Source: Hyphomicrobiales bacterium (lineage in GTDB: Bacteria; Pseudomonadota; Alphaproteobacteria; Rhizobiales; JACESI01). Taken from it: DNA of 64,000 bases. The stretch covers positions 306,966 to 370,965 of the forward strand of contig JACESI010000001.1 of assembly GCA_013911885.1 (NCBI GenBank), written 5' to 3'. The number at the start of each line of letters is the position of its first letter. The stretch's first letter is position 1. The position numbers were made by a program, and so were the translations under genes. Shown piece after piece: positions 48,164 through 56,933 of the stretch. The notes beneath the pieces are model-generated. The model did no database searches, had not been told where the DNA came from, and worked only from the letters and a program-made list of their open reading frames with translations.

Positions 48164-51100
48164 TCACTCCGCAGCGACCCGGTTTACCCGCCATTGCAGC
48201 AGCAGCGCGCGCAGGGCAGCCGGCTTGAGCGGTTTGCGCAGCAACTGGACGCCGCGCTCTTCCGTCAGTGTTTGAACCACCCGGGAGCGGTCGGCAGTGA
48301 GCAGGATCGCCGGAATATCCGGATCAAATCGCCTGCGACATTCGGCGATGGCATCAATGCCATTGCCAGTATCGAGATGATAGTCGGCAATCACGCCATC
48401 TGGTGCAGCGCCGTCTGCCGGAAAACAGGCGAGTGCGTCTTCGACCGTGGAGGCGGTAAAGACGATACAGCCCCATCCGGTCAGCATCGATTCCATGCCT
48501 TTGAGGATTTCAGGTTCGTTGTCGATGCACAGCACCCTGAGACCAGCCATCTGGCCCTGGCTGAGGCGTGATGGTTGTACGCCCGGCGCTGGTGCTGGCG
48601 CGGCTATGACCTTCGCGGCGCGGGGAACCTGCACGGCAAAGTGCGAACCCTTGCCAAGGGTTGAGGTAACCCTTATTGGATGGTTGAGCACCCGGCTTAT
48701 TCGCTCCACAATCGAAAGCCCGAGCCCGAGCCCTGTCGCGACCCGCGCGCCTTCTTCGAGACGGTGGAATTCCCGGAATATTTCGGTGAGGCTCGTCTCA
48801 TGGATACCCTGCCCGGTGTCAAGCACGGCGATGGAGACCGCGCCGCCGCGTCGCCGGACGCCGAACAGGATCTTGCCGTTCTGGGTATATTTGATCGCGT
48901 TTGAGAGAAGATTCTGAAGAAGGCGGCGCAGAAGGCGGCTGTCCGTCGTCACGAAGACCGAGCTCGGCACGATGCGCAGGGCCAGTCCGCGCTCCTTTGC
49001 AAGCGGCGAGAATTCGACCTCAAGCTGGTCGAAAAGGTCCTGGACCGCAATACTGCCGAAGCGCGGTTTCAAGGCACCGGTGTCAAGCCGCCCGATATCA
49101 AGTACCGCGCCCAGGATATCCTCCACGCTTTCGAGAGAGAGGCTGATCTTCTCGATATATTGCATGATTTTTGCGTCGCCCTTGCCGACGTCGCTTTCAA
49201 TGCTTGTGTCTGCGGCCTGGTTGGCCGTATCCGCGAGGGCGGTGGCATAGAGCCGCGCGGCATTGAGGGGTTGCAGGATGTCGTGGCCTGCGGCAGCCAG
49301 AAAGCGGGTTTTGCCGATATTGGCATCGTCGGCCTCTGCCTTTGCCTGAAGCAGCTGCTGGTTGAGGTGGGTGAGTTCCTCGGTGCGGCTGCGCACCCTT
49401 GCCTCGAGGGTCTCGTTCGCCCGCGTCAGCGCCTCCTCGATCTGGATACGGCCGGTGATATCGTTGAGCGAAAGAACGAAACCGCCCTCCGGCATGGGTC
49501 GGGCACGCACTTCAAGGGCGCGCTGGGACATCGCGAGGCGTTCGGTAATGACATCCTGCCCGCCGCTATAGCTTGAAATCCGGTTTGCAATCGCGGTGTC
49601 AATCGAGCCAAGACCGAATTCCCCGCGCTCGGCGAGAAAGTGCAAAACCTTTCCAAGGGACGTCCCGACCTCACCGAACTCGACAGGAAGGCCAAGAAGG
49701 GTGCGGAAATTGCGGTTCCAGCAGGTCAGCCGCATATCCCCATCAAAAACCGCAAGCCCCTGTTCAACCTCATCAATCGCGACTTGCAGCAATTCGCGGT
49801 TATACTGGATTGCGGCCGTTGCCTCATCAAGCAGAAGGATCGCCTCTTCCGGCGCTGCGTCCTGGCGACGGATCAGCAGTGTCATCACAAGCCGCGCCGA
49901 GGCTGCGCCGATGGCGGAAGCAAGAAGCTGTTCCGCGAAACGCAGCAAGGACACGTCGGCGACCGTGGCTTCTTTGAAGAGGGTTCCGGTCTCTCGTTCG
50001 AACCGATCAAACGAGCGCTGAGCCCGCTCATGGCCGAGATAATGGCCGACGGCCTTCCGCAATTCCGTGACCTTGATCGGAGAGTGCCATCGGCGATAGA
50101 CATGTGATGTCGTGAAATTTGGCATGGTGAAGCTGTCGGCCTGCAAGCGCTCGACCGGTGATTGTTCGCTCATCAGGGATACCATGATAAACACGGCAAT
50201 GTTCACGCCGAGCGACCAGATGGTGCCATGCATCAGGCTGGAGAATTCCGTGCCGAACAGTGCTTCGGGCCGCAGAGCGGTGATACCGAACAGTCCATCA
50301 CTGACGATGCTCGCAGGCAGCCCCCCGGATTCGGCGAGGGTTGGCAGAAGCAGCGTATAGAACCAGAGGAAAAATCCAGCGCCCATTGCCGCAATGGCAC
50401 CTTTGGCGGTGGCGCGTTTCCAGAACAGGCCGCCAAAAAAGGCCGGAGCAAGCTGCGCCGCCGCGGCAAAGGACAGGATGCCGATGGAGACCAGCGCCGC
50501 CGTGTCCCCTGCAAGCCGGTAATATACATAAGCAAGCAGGATGATGACAACGATGGCACAGCGCCGGACATTGAGGATGAGGCGGTACATCCCGCTGCCA
50601 TAGGTCCCACTCTGAGGTCTGATCCGTGTCGACGAGCGGCGCACCAGAAAGGGCACTACGATCTCGTTTGATACCATGATCGCAAGCGCCACGGTGGCAA
50701 CGATCACCATGGCGGTGGCAGCCGACAAGCCGCCCAGAAACGCGATCAAAGACACCCCGCTCGCGTCGGCAAAAACCGGCAGGGCAAGAACAAAGGAATC
50801 CTCATCCACCGTGCCGTTGAACGTGATGAGACCGGCAAGCGCAATCGGTGCGACAAACAGATTGATCAGGATCAGATAGAGCGGGAAAAGCCAGATCGCG
50901 CGCCGCGATTCATTGCCGCCGTTGCTCTCCACCACCATAACGTGAAACTGTCTCGGCAGCAGGAAGAAAGCAAAAAGGCTGAGCACCGAATAGCTGATCC
51001 ACAAACCGTCGCCATTTTCCTGAAACAGCGAGGTGGCAAGAAGATTGCGCGCTTCACCTTGTTCGAAAAGGTCGTCCGGCCCGTCAAACATCACCCATGT

Positions 51101-51781
51101 CACGTATATACCGACGATCAGAAAGGCGGCGAGCTTGATGATCGATTCCGCCGCAATCGCGAGCATCAGCCCGTTCTGGTGCTCTGTCGCATCGGTATGG
51201 CGCGCGCCGAAAAGGATCGCGAAAGCCGCCATTGTGATTGCTATTATGAGCGGCAGGTCGTTGAAGAGCTGGAATGCAAAGGCCCCTTCGATCACCTGCG
51301 ATTGCACCATGATGGCGACCGAGGTTGAGAGCGCCTTGAGTTGCAGCGCGATATAGGGAACCGTCCCGATGACGGCGATCAGGGTGGCGACAACCGCCAC
51401 CGTCTGATCCTTGCCATAGCGCGCGGCAAGAAAATCGGCGACCGATGTGATGCGCTCATCTTTCGCTAGTCGGATGATGCGATGCAGCAGCGGATAGCCG
51501 ATGGTTACGAGCAGCAAAGGGCAAATATAGATCGCAAGAAAATCGAATCCGGAACGCGCGGCAACTCCGACCGAACCGAAAAAGGTCCACGAGGTACAAT
51601 AGACCGCAATCGAGAGCGCATAGATGGTTGGTCGCCAGGAATTCCATGCCGCTGAACCGGCCTGCCGGTCGCCATAGGTGGCGATAACGAAGAGAAGCCC
51701 CATATAGGAAAGCGCAATCGCAACAATCCCGATACCGCTGTCCCATACTATACCGATCAGAGCGGAGAACGCGTCGCCCAT
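48164..51781 (-). CDS. Hybrid sensor histidine kinase with SLC5-type transporter domain, CrbS/MxtR-like
   Basis: This 1205-aa membrane sensor starts with a 13-helix sodium:solute-symporter (SLC5) domain of about 500 residues. A linker and PAS domain follow (GLAVFDGDMRLTCWNRNFRTLLGLP), then a coiled coil, HisKA (KTRFLAAAGHDILQPLNAARLYATAL) and an HATPase (LLSNAIKYTQNGKI ... GLGLGLSIVERIS). The C-terminal receiver contains VIADYHLDTG. ATG 51781 is favoured over 51832 because the extension is not conserved-looking. The architecture is that of CrbS/MxtR, whose transporter domain is thought to sense or move acetate or another small acid. The nearby LuxR-type regulator is the likely partner. Confidence 0.86.
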   Translation of the reverse strand: MGDAFSALIGIVWDSGIGIVAIALSYMGLLFVIATYGDRQAGSAAWNSWRPTIYALSIAVYCTSWTFFGSVGVAARSGFDFLAIYICPLLLVTIGYPLLHRIIRLAKDERITSVADFLAARYGKDQTVAVVATLIAVIGTVPYIALQLKALSTSVAIMVQSQVIEGAFAFQLFNDLPLIIAITMAAFAILFGARHTDATEHQNGLMLAIAAESIIKLAAFLIVGIYVTWVMFDGPDDLFEQGEARNLLATSLFQENGDGLWISYSVLSLFAFFLLPRQFHVMVVESNGGNESRRAIWLFPLYLILINLFVAPIALAGLITFNGTVDEDSFVLALPVFADASGVSLIAFLGGLSAATAMVIVATVALAIMVSNEIVVPFLVRRSSTRIRPQSGTYGSGMYRLILNVRRCAIVVIILLAYVYYRLAGDTAALVSIGILSFAAAAQLAPAFFGGLFWKRATAKGAIAAMGAGFFLWFYTLLLPTLAESGGLPASIVSDGLFGITALRPEALFGTEFSSLMHGTIWSLGVNIAVFIMVSLMSEQSPVERLQADSFTMPNFTTSHVYRRWHSPIKVTELRKAVGHYLGHERAQRSFDRFERETGTLFKEATVADVSLLRFAEQLLASAIGAASARLVMTLLIRRQDAAPEEAILLLDEATAAIQYNRELLQVAIDEVEQGLAVFDGDMRLTCWNRNFRTLLGLPVEFGEVGTSLGKVLHFLAERGEFGLGSIDTAIANRISSYSGGQDVITERLAMSQRALEVRARPMPEGGFVLSLNDITGRIQIEEALTRANETLEARVRSRTEELTHLNQQLLQAKAEADDANIGKTRFLAAAGHDILQPLNAARLYATALADTANQAADTSIESDVGKGDAKIMQYIEKISLSLESVEDILGAVLDIGRLDTGALKPRFGSIAVQDLFDQLEVEFSPLAKERGLALRIVPSSVFVTTDSRLLRRLLQNLLSNAIKYTQNGKILFGVRRRGGAVSIAVLDTGQGIHETSLTEIFREFHRLEEGARVATGLGLGLSIVERISRVLNHPIRVTSTLGKGSHFAVQVPRAAKVIAAPAPAPGVQPSRLSQGQMAGLRVLCIDNEPEILKGMESMLTGWGCIVFTASTVEDALACFPADGAAPDGVIADYHLDTGNGIDAIAECRRRFDPDIPAILLTADRSRVVQTLTEERGVQLLRKPLKPAALRALLLQWRVNRVAAE

Positions 51782-51913
51782 GGTTCTGCCGGAATTCCTC
51801 CCACAACAAATTGCATAACGAAAGCCAGACATGGTCCGGAACGTGCGCTAAAACCATACCATAAATCATGAATATAGCCATAAAACACCAAAAACTGGCC
51901 GAAACGACACGGT

Positions 51914-51928
51914 GTAATGCTTCATTAC
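51914..51928. promoter_or_regulatory. Short dyad in the spacer between the hybrid kinase and mscL
   Basis: GTAATG-CTT-CATTAC is a perfect 6-bp inverted repeat in the AT-rich 280-base divergent spacer. Its position suits an operator for either gene, but no family-specific match was recognised. Nothing else of note was seen in this spacer. Confidence 0.3.
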
Positions 51929-52061
51929 TTTTCCATTCGGTTGAATATTGGTATAGCGCAGATCTCAGGGTCGGTGTCATGTGTCTTTCATGGCGGGATT
52001 CGACACTGCAAATGGCGATCAATTTCAGAACTCGATTGGGTTGTGACAACGGGGACATAAC

Positions 52062-52475
52062 ATGCTTCAGGAATTCAAGGATTTTGCGATTAAGGGCAAC
52101 ATGGTCGACATGGCTGTCGGTATCATCATCGGCGCTGCTTTCGGCACCATCGTCTCCTCGCTGGTCGACGATATTTTCATGCCGGTCATTGGCCTCATCA
52201 TCGGCGGGATAGACTTTTCAAATCTGTTCCTGCCGCTCGGACAGGGAACATTCAATACAATCGCTGAAGCTAAGGCGGCGGGCGTGGCGACGCTCAACCT
52301 CGGTCTCTTCATCAATGCGGTCATCAAATTCGTGATTGTTGCCTTCGCGCTTTTCATGGTGGTCAAAGGCATCAACCTGGCCCGCAGGCAGGAAGCTAAA
52401 AAACCTGCCGAGCCCGAAGCACCGGCAGCGGACGTGGCGCTTCTGACTGAAATCCGCGACCTCCTTAAGAAATAA
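52062..52475 (+). CDS. mscL: Large-conductance mechanosensitive channel MscL
   Basis: MscL is the pentameric safety valve that opens on osmotic downshock. The 137-aa protein matches family length and pattern: N-terminal amphipathic helix ([19 protein letters not shown]), TM1 ([28 protein letters not shown]), a periplasmic loop, TM2 ([23 protein letters not shown]) and a cytoplasmic bundle ([11 protein letters not shown]). GGGGA precedes the ATG. It is divergent from the hybrid kinase and followed by a clear terminator. Confidence 0.97.
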   Translation: MLQEFKDFAIKGNMVDMAVGIIIGAAFGTIVSSLVDDIFMPVIGLIIGGIDFSNLFLPLGQGTFNTIAEAKAAGVATLNLGLFINAVIKFVIVAFALFMVVKGINLARRQEAKKPAEPEAPAADVALLTEIRDLLKK

Positions 52476-52500
52476 CTGACAGAGAATTGCGCAGTCAGGA

Positions 52501-52529
52501 AGCCTCGGTTCGTGCCGGGGCTTTTATTA
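52501..52529 (+). terminator. Rho-independent terminator after mscL
   Basis: An 8-bp stem (AGCCTCGG / CCGGGGCT, one G-U pair) with a TTCGTG loop is followed by TTTTATT. It lies 26 bases after the mscL stop. Confidence 0.85.
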
Positions 52530-52535
52530 GCCTGA

Positions 52536-52574
52536 AATCTGCTACTAGATTCTGCTAGAGAATTCTGCTAGCGG
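52536..52574 (+). repeat. Three 13-bp direct repeats upstream of the aminotransferase gene
   Basis: AATCTGCTACTAG, ATTCTGCTAGAGA and ATTCTGCTAGCGG follow one another at an exact 13-base period, sharing the core A-T-T/A-CTGCTA. They start right after the mscL terminator and end about 38 bases before the aminotransferase ATG, within its probable promoter region. Confidence 0.8.
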
Positions 52575-52612
52575 GGGCGGTCCATCAGATAAAAGATAGG
52601 TTCTGCCTGTTT

Positions 52613-53812
52613 ATGTCATCGAAGTTGTTTCAGGATTTACGTCCCGCCGCCCGTGATCTTCCGGAAAGCGGCATTGTGGAACTCGTCAATGCGGGACGCA
52701 TGAAAGAAGGCCTGATTCCGCTTTGGGTCGGCGAAGGACATCTGCCGACGCCTGCCTTCATTTGCGAAGCGGCGGCGCGCTCCATGGCTGCGGGTGAGAC
52801 TTTCTATACCTGGCAGCGTGGCATACCCGAACTGCGCCAGGCGCTTGCCGACTACCATACCCGGCTTTTCGCCCGCTCGTTCGATGCGGAGCGCTTTTAC
52901 GTAACCGGTTCAGGCATGCAGGCGATCCAGATCGCGCTCCAGGCGCTGGTTGGCTTCGATCAAGAAGTCATCATCCCGACCCCGGCATGGCCGAATTTTG
53001 CCGCAGCCGCTAAAATTGCCGGTGCCCGCGTCGTCGAAATTGTCATGCATCCCCCCGGTTTCAACACCAATGTCGGCTGGAAACTCGATCTCGATCAGCT
53101 TGAAGCGGCGCTCACGGCGCAATCCCGTGTGATTTTCATCAACTCGCCGTCCAATCCCACCGGATGGACCGCGACGCGCGATGAGCTTGCGGATATTCTC
53201 TCGATTGCACGTCGCCATGATCTCTGGATCGTCGCGGACGAAGTCTATCAGCGGTTCTATTTTGGCGATGCACCGGTCAACGGGCGCGCCGCCTCGTTTT
53301 ATGATGTGGCGGATGAAGATGACAAAGTGATCTTCACCAATACTTTCTCGAAGAACTGGGCGATGACGGGTTGGCGGGTCGGCTGGCTGTCTGCCCCTGC
53401 GGCTCTTGGCCAGGTGATTGAAAATCTGATCCAGTTCTCGACCTCCGGCGTGCCGGTATTTGTCCAGCGCGCCGCAACGCAAGCGCTCATCAATGGCGAG
53501 GATTTCGTGAAGCAACAGGTTGCCGCCGCTGCTGCAACGCGAATCACTTTGTGCGACGCTCTGTCGCAGGCTGGTGGAACAACCTTCGCAATTCCAGACG
53601 GTGCGTTCTATTTATTCTTCGCAATGAATGGGAAAACGGGTTCAAAACAGATTGCGCACCGACTTATTCACGAAGCGCTGCTGGGCCTTGCACCAGGAAT
53701 TGCCTTTGGAAATCATAATGATAACTATTTTCGGCTGTGCTTTGCCCGCAGCGCACAAGATATTAATCTTGCCAGTGACCGTTTGACCTGTTGGCTAAAA
53801 GATAATTGTTGA
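52613..53812 (+). CDS. Class I/II pyridoxal-phosphate aminotransferase (aspartate aminotransferase-like)
   Basis: This is a 399-aa fold-type I aminotransferase. Markers are TWQRGIPELRQALADYH, YVTGSGMQAIQIAL, NSPSNPTGW, VADEVYQRFYF and the PLP lysine in NTFSKNWAMTGWRVGWL, which matches the SK.w.m.GwR.G signature. The C-terminal domain has GAFYLFFAM and the substrate-binding arginine region NYFRLCFARS. Family I-gamma aspartate or aromatic aminotransferases are closest by eye; the donor amino acid cannot be fixed. It is followed after 39 bases by fixL on the same strand, with no terminator seen. Confidence 0.88.
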   Translation: MSSKLFQDLRPAARDLPESGIVELVNAGRMKEGLIPLWVGEGHLPTPAFICEAAARSMAAGETFYTWQRGIPELRQALADYHTRLFARSFDAERFYVTGSGMQAIQIALQALVGFDQEVIIPTPAWPNFAAAAKIAGARVVEIVMHPPGFNTNVGWKLDLDQLEAALTAQSRVIFINSPSNPTGWTATRDELADILSIARRHDLWIVADEVYQRFYFGDAPVNGRAASFYDVADEDDKVIFTNTFSKNWAMTGWRVGWLSAPAALGQVIENLIQFSTSGVPVFVQRAATQALINGEDFVKQQVAAAAATRITLCDALSQAGGTTFAIPDGAFYLFFAMNGKTGSKQIAHRLIHEALLGLAPGIAFGNHNDNYFRLCFARSAQDINLASDRLTCWLKDNC

Positions 53813-53851
53813 TAGAATGATACAAAAGACGACCATCTATCGGGGGATTTC

Positions 53852-55210
53852 ATGGTCGAACGCAACAGTTCAGGGAGTGCCGAATTTAGATTTCGGTCTG
53901 ATAGTTCGCTTGGTTCAGAAGACACGGCGCTCGTCTCCGATATAACAGTCTTTGAAGCTCGGCTCGATACTGTCCTCAAGACGGCGGTCGATGGTATTAT
54001 CGTAACCAACGACCGTGCGCGCGTTTTGATGTATAATGCTGCATGCGAGAAGATGTTCGGCTATCCGGCCCGGGACGTAATCGGACGCAATGCCACGATA
54101 TTGATGGCACCGCGCCATGCCCGCACCCATGATGAATATGTTGCAAGTTATATGCGTGACGGTCGCGAAGGCGTCATTGGCCGCGCGCAGGAGGTGCTCG
54201 GACGCCATCAGGACGGCACGCTGATCCCGATCGAATTGACCGTCGGGGAAGCTCATACTCCCGTCGGACGTCAGTTCATCGGCATTCTTCGGGATCTGCG
54301 CCCGCGCGAGGCGATGCATCAGCGCATGGATGAAATGCAACAGCAACTCTTTCGTTTGTCCCGGCGCAATGCTGTGGAGGAAATGAGCGCCGCGATGGCG
54401 CATGAACTGAACCAACCGCTGACGGCTATGACGCTCTATCTTCAGGCGATCGAAAAGAAATCCCGGCTCATTAAGAATTTCAACCCTGATGTGTCAGAAC
54501 TTCTGCAAAAGGCGCTGCGCGAAACCGAACGCGCCAGTCAGATCATCCAGAGTATGCGCCGGTTCAGCAAGCGCGCTGCCATGCGCAGCATGGTGACCAA
54601 TGTCGGCACTCTGATCATCGAAGCGGTTGATCTTACCATGGTCGGCTTCCGGATGCGCGGCGTAAAGGTGGAGATCGATATCGAGGATTGCCTGCCGGAA
54701 CTGCGCATCGATTCCGTCCAGATCGAACAGATTCTGGTCAATCTTCTGCGTAATGCAATCGAAGCTGTTCAAGATCAGAAAAAGGGCCGCATCGCGGTGC
54801 GCGCCCGCAATGAAGGCAAATTCGTCTCGATTTCGGTCACTGATTCCGGCCTCGGCATCGAACCGGAAGCTTACCGCAAACTCTTCCAGACGTTTTCGAG
54901 CAGCAAGGAAAGCGGTATGGGCCTCGGCCTTGCCATCTCAAACACCATTGCCCAGAGCCATGGTGGCCATTTCGATGTTGATCCGGGCGGCAATGGTCGC
55001 GGCGCCACCTTCACGCTAAGGCTGCCGGTTCCTCAGGACATGGCAGACGAGAAAACAGTCACAGAAGGCATGCCGACCGGCGGCCTGCATTCGGGAGGGC
55101 TGAATTCCAGCAGCTTGAGTTTTAGCGATCCGGATTTGAAAAAAACGGATATCGAAAACATCAATACTGAAGATAAAAGCAAAGAAGAAACGAGGCGTGA
55201 GAAGCCATGA
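53852..55210 (+). CDS. fixL: Oxygen-sensing heme-PAS histidine kinase FixL
   Basis: This 452-aa soluble-type FixL has a PAS domain at residues 38-150 with the heme-binding signature. His93 in RTHDEYVASY corresponds to the proximal heme histidine, and Arg111 in VIGRAQEV to the distal arginine that senses oxygen. The kinase follows: His184 in AMAHELNQPLTAMT, N-box VNLLRNAIEAV, and GLGIEP / GMGLGLAIS. An unusual 60-residue Ser/Asn/Lys/Glu-rich tail ends the protein. No transmembrane helix is present, as in Bradyrhizobium FixL. The stop overlaps the fixJ ATG (ATGA). Low oxygen should activate it to phosphorylate FixJ, in turn raising FixK/FnrN-type and cbb3 gene expression. Confidence 0.93.
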   Translation: MVERNSSGSAEFRFRSDSSLGSEDTALVSDITVFEARLDTVLKTAVDGIIVTNDRARVLMYNAACEKMFGYPARDVIGRNATILMAPRHARTHDEYVASYMRDGREGVIGRAQEVLGRHQDGTLIPIELTVGEAHTPVGRQFIGILRDLRPREAMHQRMDEMQQQLFRLSRRNAVEEMSAAMAHELNQPLTAMTLYLQAIEKKSRLIKNFNPDVSELLQKALRETERASQIIQSMRRFSKRAAMRSMVTNVGTLIIEAVDLTMVGFRMRGVKVEIDIEDCLPELRIDSVQIEQILVNLLRNAIEAVQDQKKGRIAVRARNEGKFVSISVTDSGLGIEPEAYRKLFQTFSSSKESGMGLGLAISNTIAQSHGGHFDVDPGGNGRGATFTLRLPVPQDMADEKTVTEGMPTGGLHSGGLNSSSLSFSDPDLKKTDIENINTEDKSKEETRREKP

Positions 55211-55800
55211 ATGACCGTAAAATCTATATCGTGGACGACGACATGTCCGTACGCGATGCCCTCAGAACGGTCTTCCAGCTCGAAGGTTACCAGCCGATGC
55301 TCTTCGAAACCGGAAATGGTCTTCTCGAGGCGCGCCGCATTCATGGCGATCATCCGGTGCTTCTTGATGTTCATATGCCTGGCCGCTCCGGCATAGATAT
55401 CCTGAATGCGCTCGAGCCACACAAATATGGCGCACCGATCTTCATTATTTCAGGACAGGGCGACATTCCGATGGCGGTCAATGCGATCAAGTCGGGGGCC
55501 TATGATTTCATCGAAAAGCCGTTTAACGGAAATCAGATCCTTGGCCGTGTTGAGGAAGCCATCTCGAAATTCAAAAGAAATGGTGACGTCACGAAGCTGA
55601 AATTCGAAGGCGTGGATCTGCTGACCCCGCGTGAGCTTGAAGTCCTCCAACTCATCGCCGAAGGCGAATCGAACAAGGAGGCTGGTCGTGATCTCGGCAT
55701 CAGTACGCGCACCGTCGAGGTTCACCGTGCCCGCATCATGGAAAAATTAGGCGCGAAAAATGCCGCCGATCTGGTGCGCATCGTTCTCAGGGGTGAGTGA
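55207..55800 (+). CDS. fixJ: Response regulator FixJ
   Basis: This 197-aa FixJ protein has a receiver with Asp10-Asp12 acidic pocket, phospho-acceptor Asp54 (LLDVHMPGRSG) and the KPF lysine. A C-terminal LuxR-type HTH follows (LTPRELEVLQLIAEGESNKEAGRDLGISTRTVEVHRARIMEKL). It is co-translated with fixL. In Hyphomicrobiales phosphorylated FixJ activates fixK and other micro-oxic genes; the fnrN gene of this window is one possible target. Confidence 0.95.
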   Translation: MNDRKIYIVDDDMSVRDALRTVFQLEGYQPMLFETGNGLLEARRIHGDHPVLLDVHMPGRSGIDILNALEPHKYGAPIFIISGQGDIPMAVNAIKSGAYDFIEKPFNGNQILGRVEEAISKFKRNGDVTKLKFEGVDLLTPRELEVLQLIAEGESNKEAGRDLGISTRTVEVHRARIMEKLGAKNAADLVRIVLRGE

Positions 55801-55864
55801 CAGTCGCAAGCAACGCCGATATTACCAATTCCTTAATCGGAACGTATCTCGGCTAACATGTTGC

Positions 55865-55879
55865 TTAACGGCTCGTTAG
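55865..55879 (+). promoter_or_regulatory. Possible CtrA-type half-site pair upstream of the CheY-like gene
   Basis: TTAA-N7-TTAG (55865-55879) matches the CtrA consensus TTAA-N7-TTAA at seven of eight positions and lies about 40 bases upstream of the CheY-like gene. CtrA is a cell-cycle regulator of alphaproteobacteria. A single near-match by eye is weak evidence. Confidence 0.25.
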
Positions 55880-55920
55880 GCGCAAGCTGATACGCTCTTT
55901 GGAGTGTATAAGCCCGCGTA

Positions 55921-56460
55921 ATGAGTAAAGGCGACACACCGTTGAACGACGTCGATTTTTCCGAGCTCACTTTCGTTGTTGCAGAAGACGGCGCCTATAT
56001 GCGCACGATCATCCGCAACATGTTGCAGGGATTCGGCTGCCGCAAAATTCATGAAGCAGAAGATGGCGCAGCCGCGCTCGAACTGATCGAGCGGGTGATG
56101 CCGGATATCGTGCTGCTTGATTGGGTTATGCCTGTGCTTGATGGCTCGGACGTGATGCGCATGATCCGCCAGCCCGATCATCCCATGGCCTATGTGCCGG
56201 TCATCATGGTCACCGCTCACACCGAGCGCAAGCGCATCATGGAAGCACGCCAGCTCGGTGTTCACGAAGTGCTGTCGAAGCCGCTCTCAGCCAAAGCGAT
56301 CTCGCAGCGCATCCGCTCGGTCATCCTTCAGCCGCGCCCCTTCATCAATGAAGGCGGTTATTTCGGGCCGGAACCGCGCGAGATCATCTCGAACCGATCG
56401 ACAGCATCCGCCGCCCTTCGCGCGAAGGAAAGGGCGCAGGGCAAACAGGCCGAAGGGTAG
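55921..56460 (+). CDS. CheY-like single-domain response regulator with C-terminal extension
   Basis: This 179-aa protein has one receiver domain (residues 15-135): AEDGAYMRTIIRNML acidic pocket, the phospho-acceptor Asp in VLLDWVMPVLDG, the Thr in MVTAHTE and the Lys in VLSKPLS. About 45 residues without a known output domain follow (PRPFINEGGYFGPEPREI..), rich in Arg/Ala at the end. Such extended CheY-like proteins are common in alphaproteobacteria and act by protein contacts. It lies 120 bases after fixJ on the same strand, with its own probable promoter. Its cognate kinase is unknown. Confidence 0.85.
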   Translation: MSKGDTPLNDVDFSELTFVVAEDGAYMRTIIRNMLQGFGCRKIHEAEDGAAALELIERVMPDIVLLDWVMPVLDGSDVMRMIRQPDHPMAYVPVIMVTAHTERKRIMEARQLGVHEVLSKPLSAKAISQRIRSVILQPRPFINEGGYFGPEPREIISNRSTASAALRAKERAQGKQAEG

Positions 56461-56540
56461 ATTCCGGGTTTCATCATTGGGCAGGATCACGTATCACGCT
56501 GCGAACGCGGTTGTTTTGCCGCTACCCGATGGAGGATACC

Positions 56541-56933
56541 GTGTCGCGAGCCATTATCGTCTGCCAGACCTGCAAGTTTTCCCCGATGAGCAAAACCGAT
56601 CCGCAAGGCCGGACCGGCGGCGAAATTCTGACCGATCACATTGAAGCCGTACTGGCCGGTCGTGCGGATGTGGCGATCCAGAAACAAGATTGCCTCTGGG
56701 CCTGTTCCGACCATTGCAACGTCATGCTTTCCGACACCGAACGCTTCTCATATCTTGCAGGACGCTTCACACCGGAACGCGCGAGCGCGGAGGCGATTGT
56801 CGAATGGTTCGACAAGCATGGTGAGAGCAAGACAGGGCAGGTCGGTTTTCGCGAATGGCCGGATGGGATGCGCGGCCATTTCATCGCGCGCCTGCCAGTG
56901 CAGGGTTCACCTGAAAAGACAGAGGCGGAGTGA
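56541..56933 (+). CDS. DUF1636 metal-binding (thioredoxin-like FeS) protein linked to cobalamin genes
   Basis: This 130-aa protein has cysteines in VCQTCKFSP near the N-terminus and in CLWACSDHCNVM mid-protein, the DUF1636 pattern of a predicted 2Fe-2S thioredoxin-like fold. Members cluster with cobalamin genes, as here: its stop overlaps the cobU start. A GTG start at 56541 is chosen because GGAGG lies 5 bases upstream; ATG 56529 is the alternative. A role in B12 synthesis or cobalt handling is inferred from context only. Confidence 0.82.
   Translation: MSRAIIVCQTCKFSPMSKTDPQGRTGGEILTDHIEAVLAGRADVAIQKQDCLWACSDHCNVMLSDTERFSYLAGRFTPERASAEAIVEWFDKHGESKTGQVGFREWPDGMRGHFIARLPVQGSPEKTEAE

Noticed and set aside
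56461..56540. Cobalamin riboswitch before the DUF1636-cobU pair
   Set aside because: The spacer is only 80 bases and lacks a recognisable B12 box.
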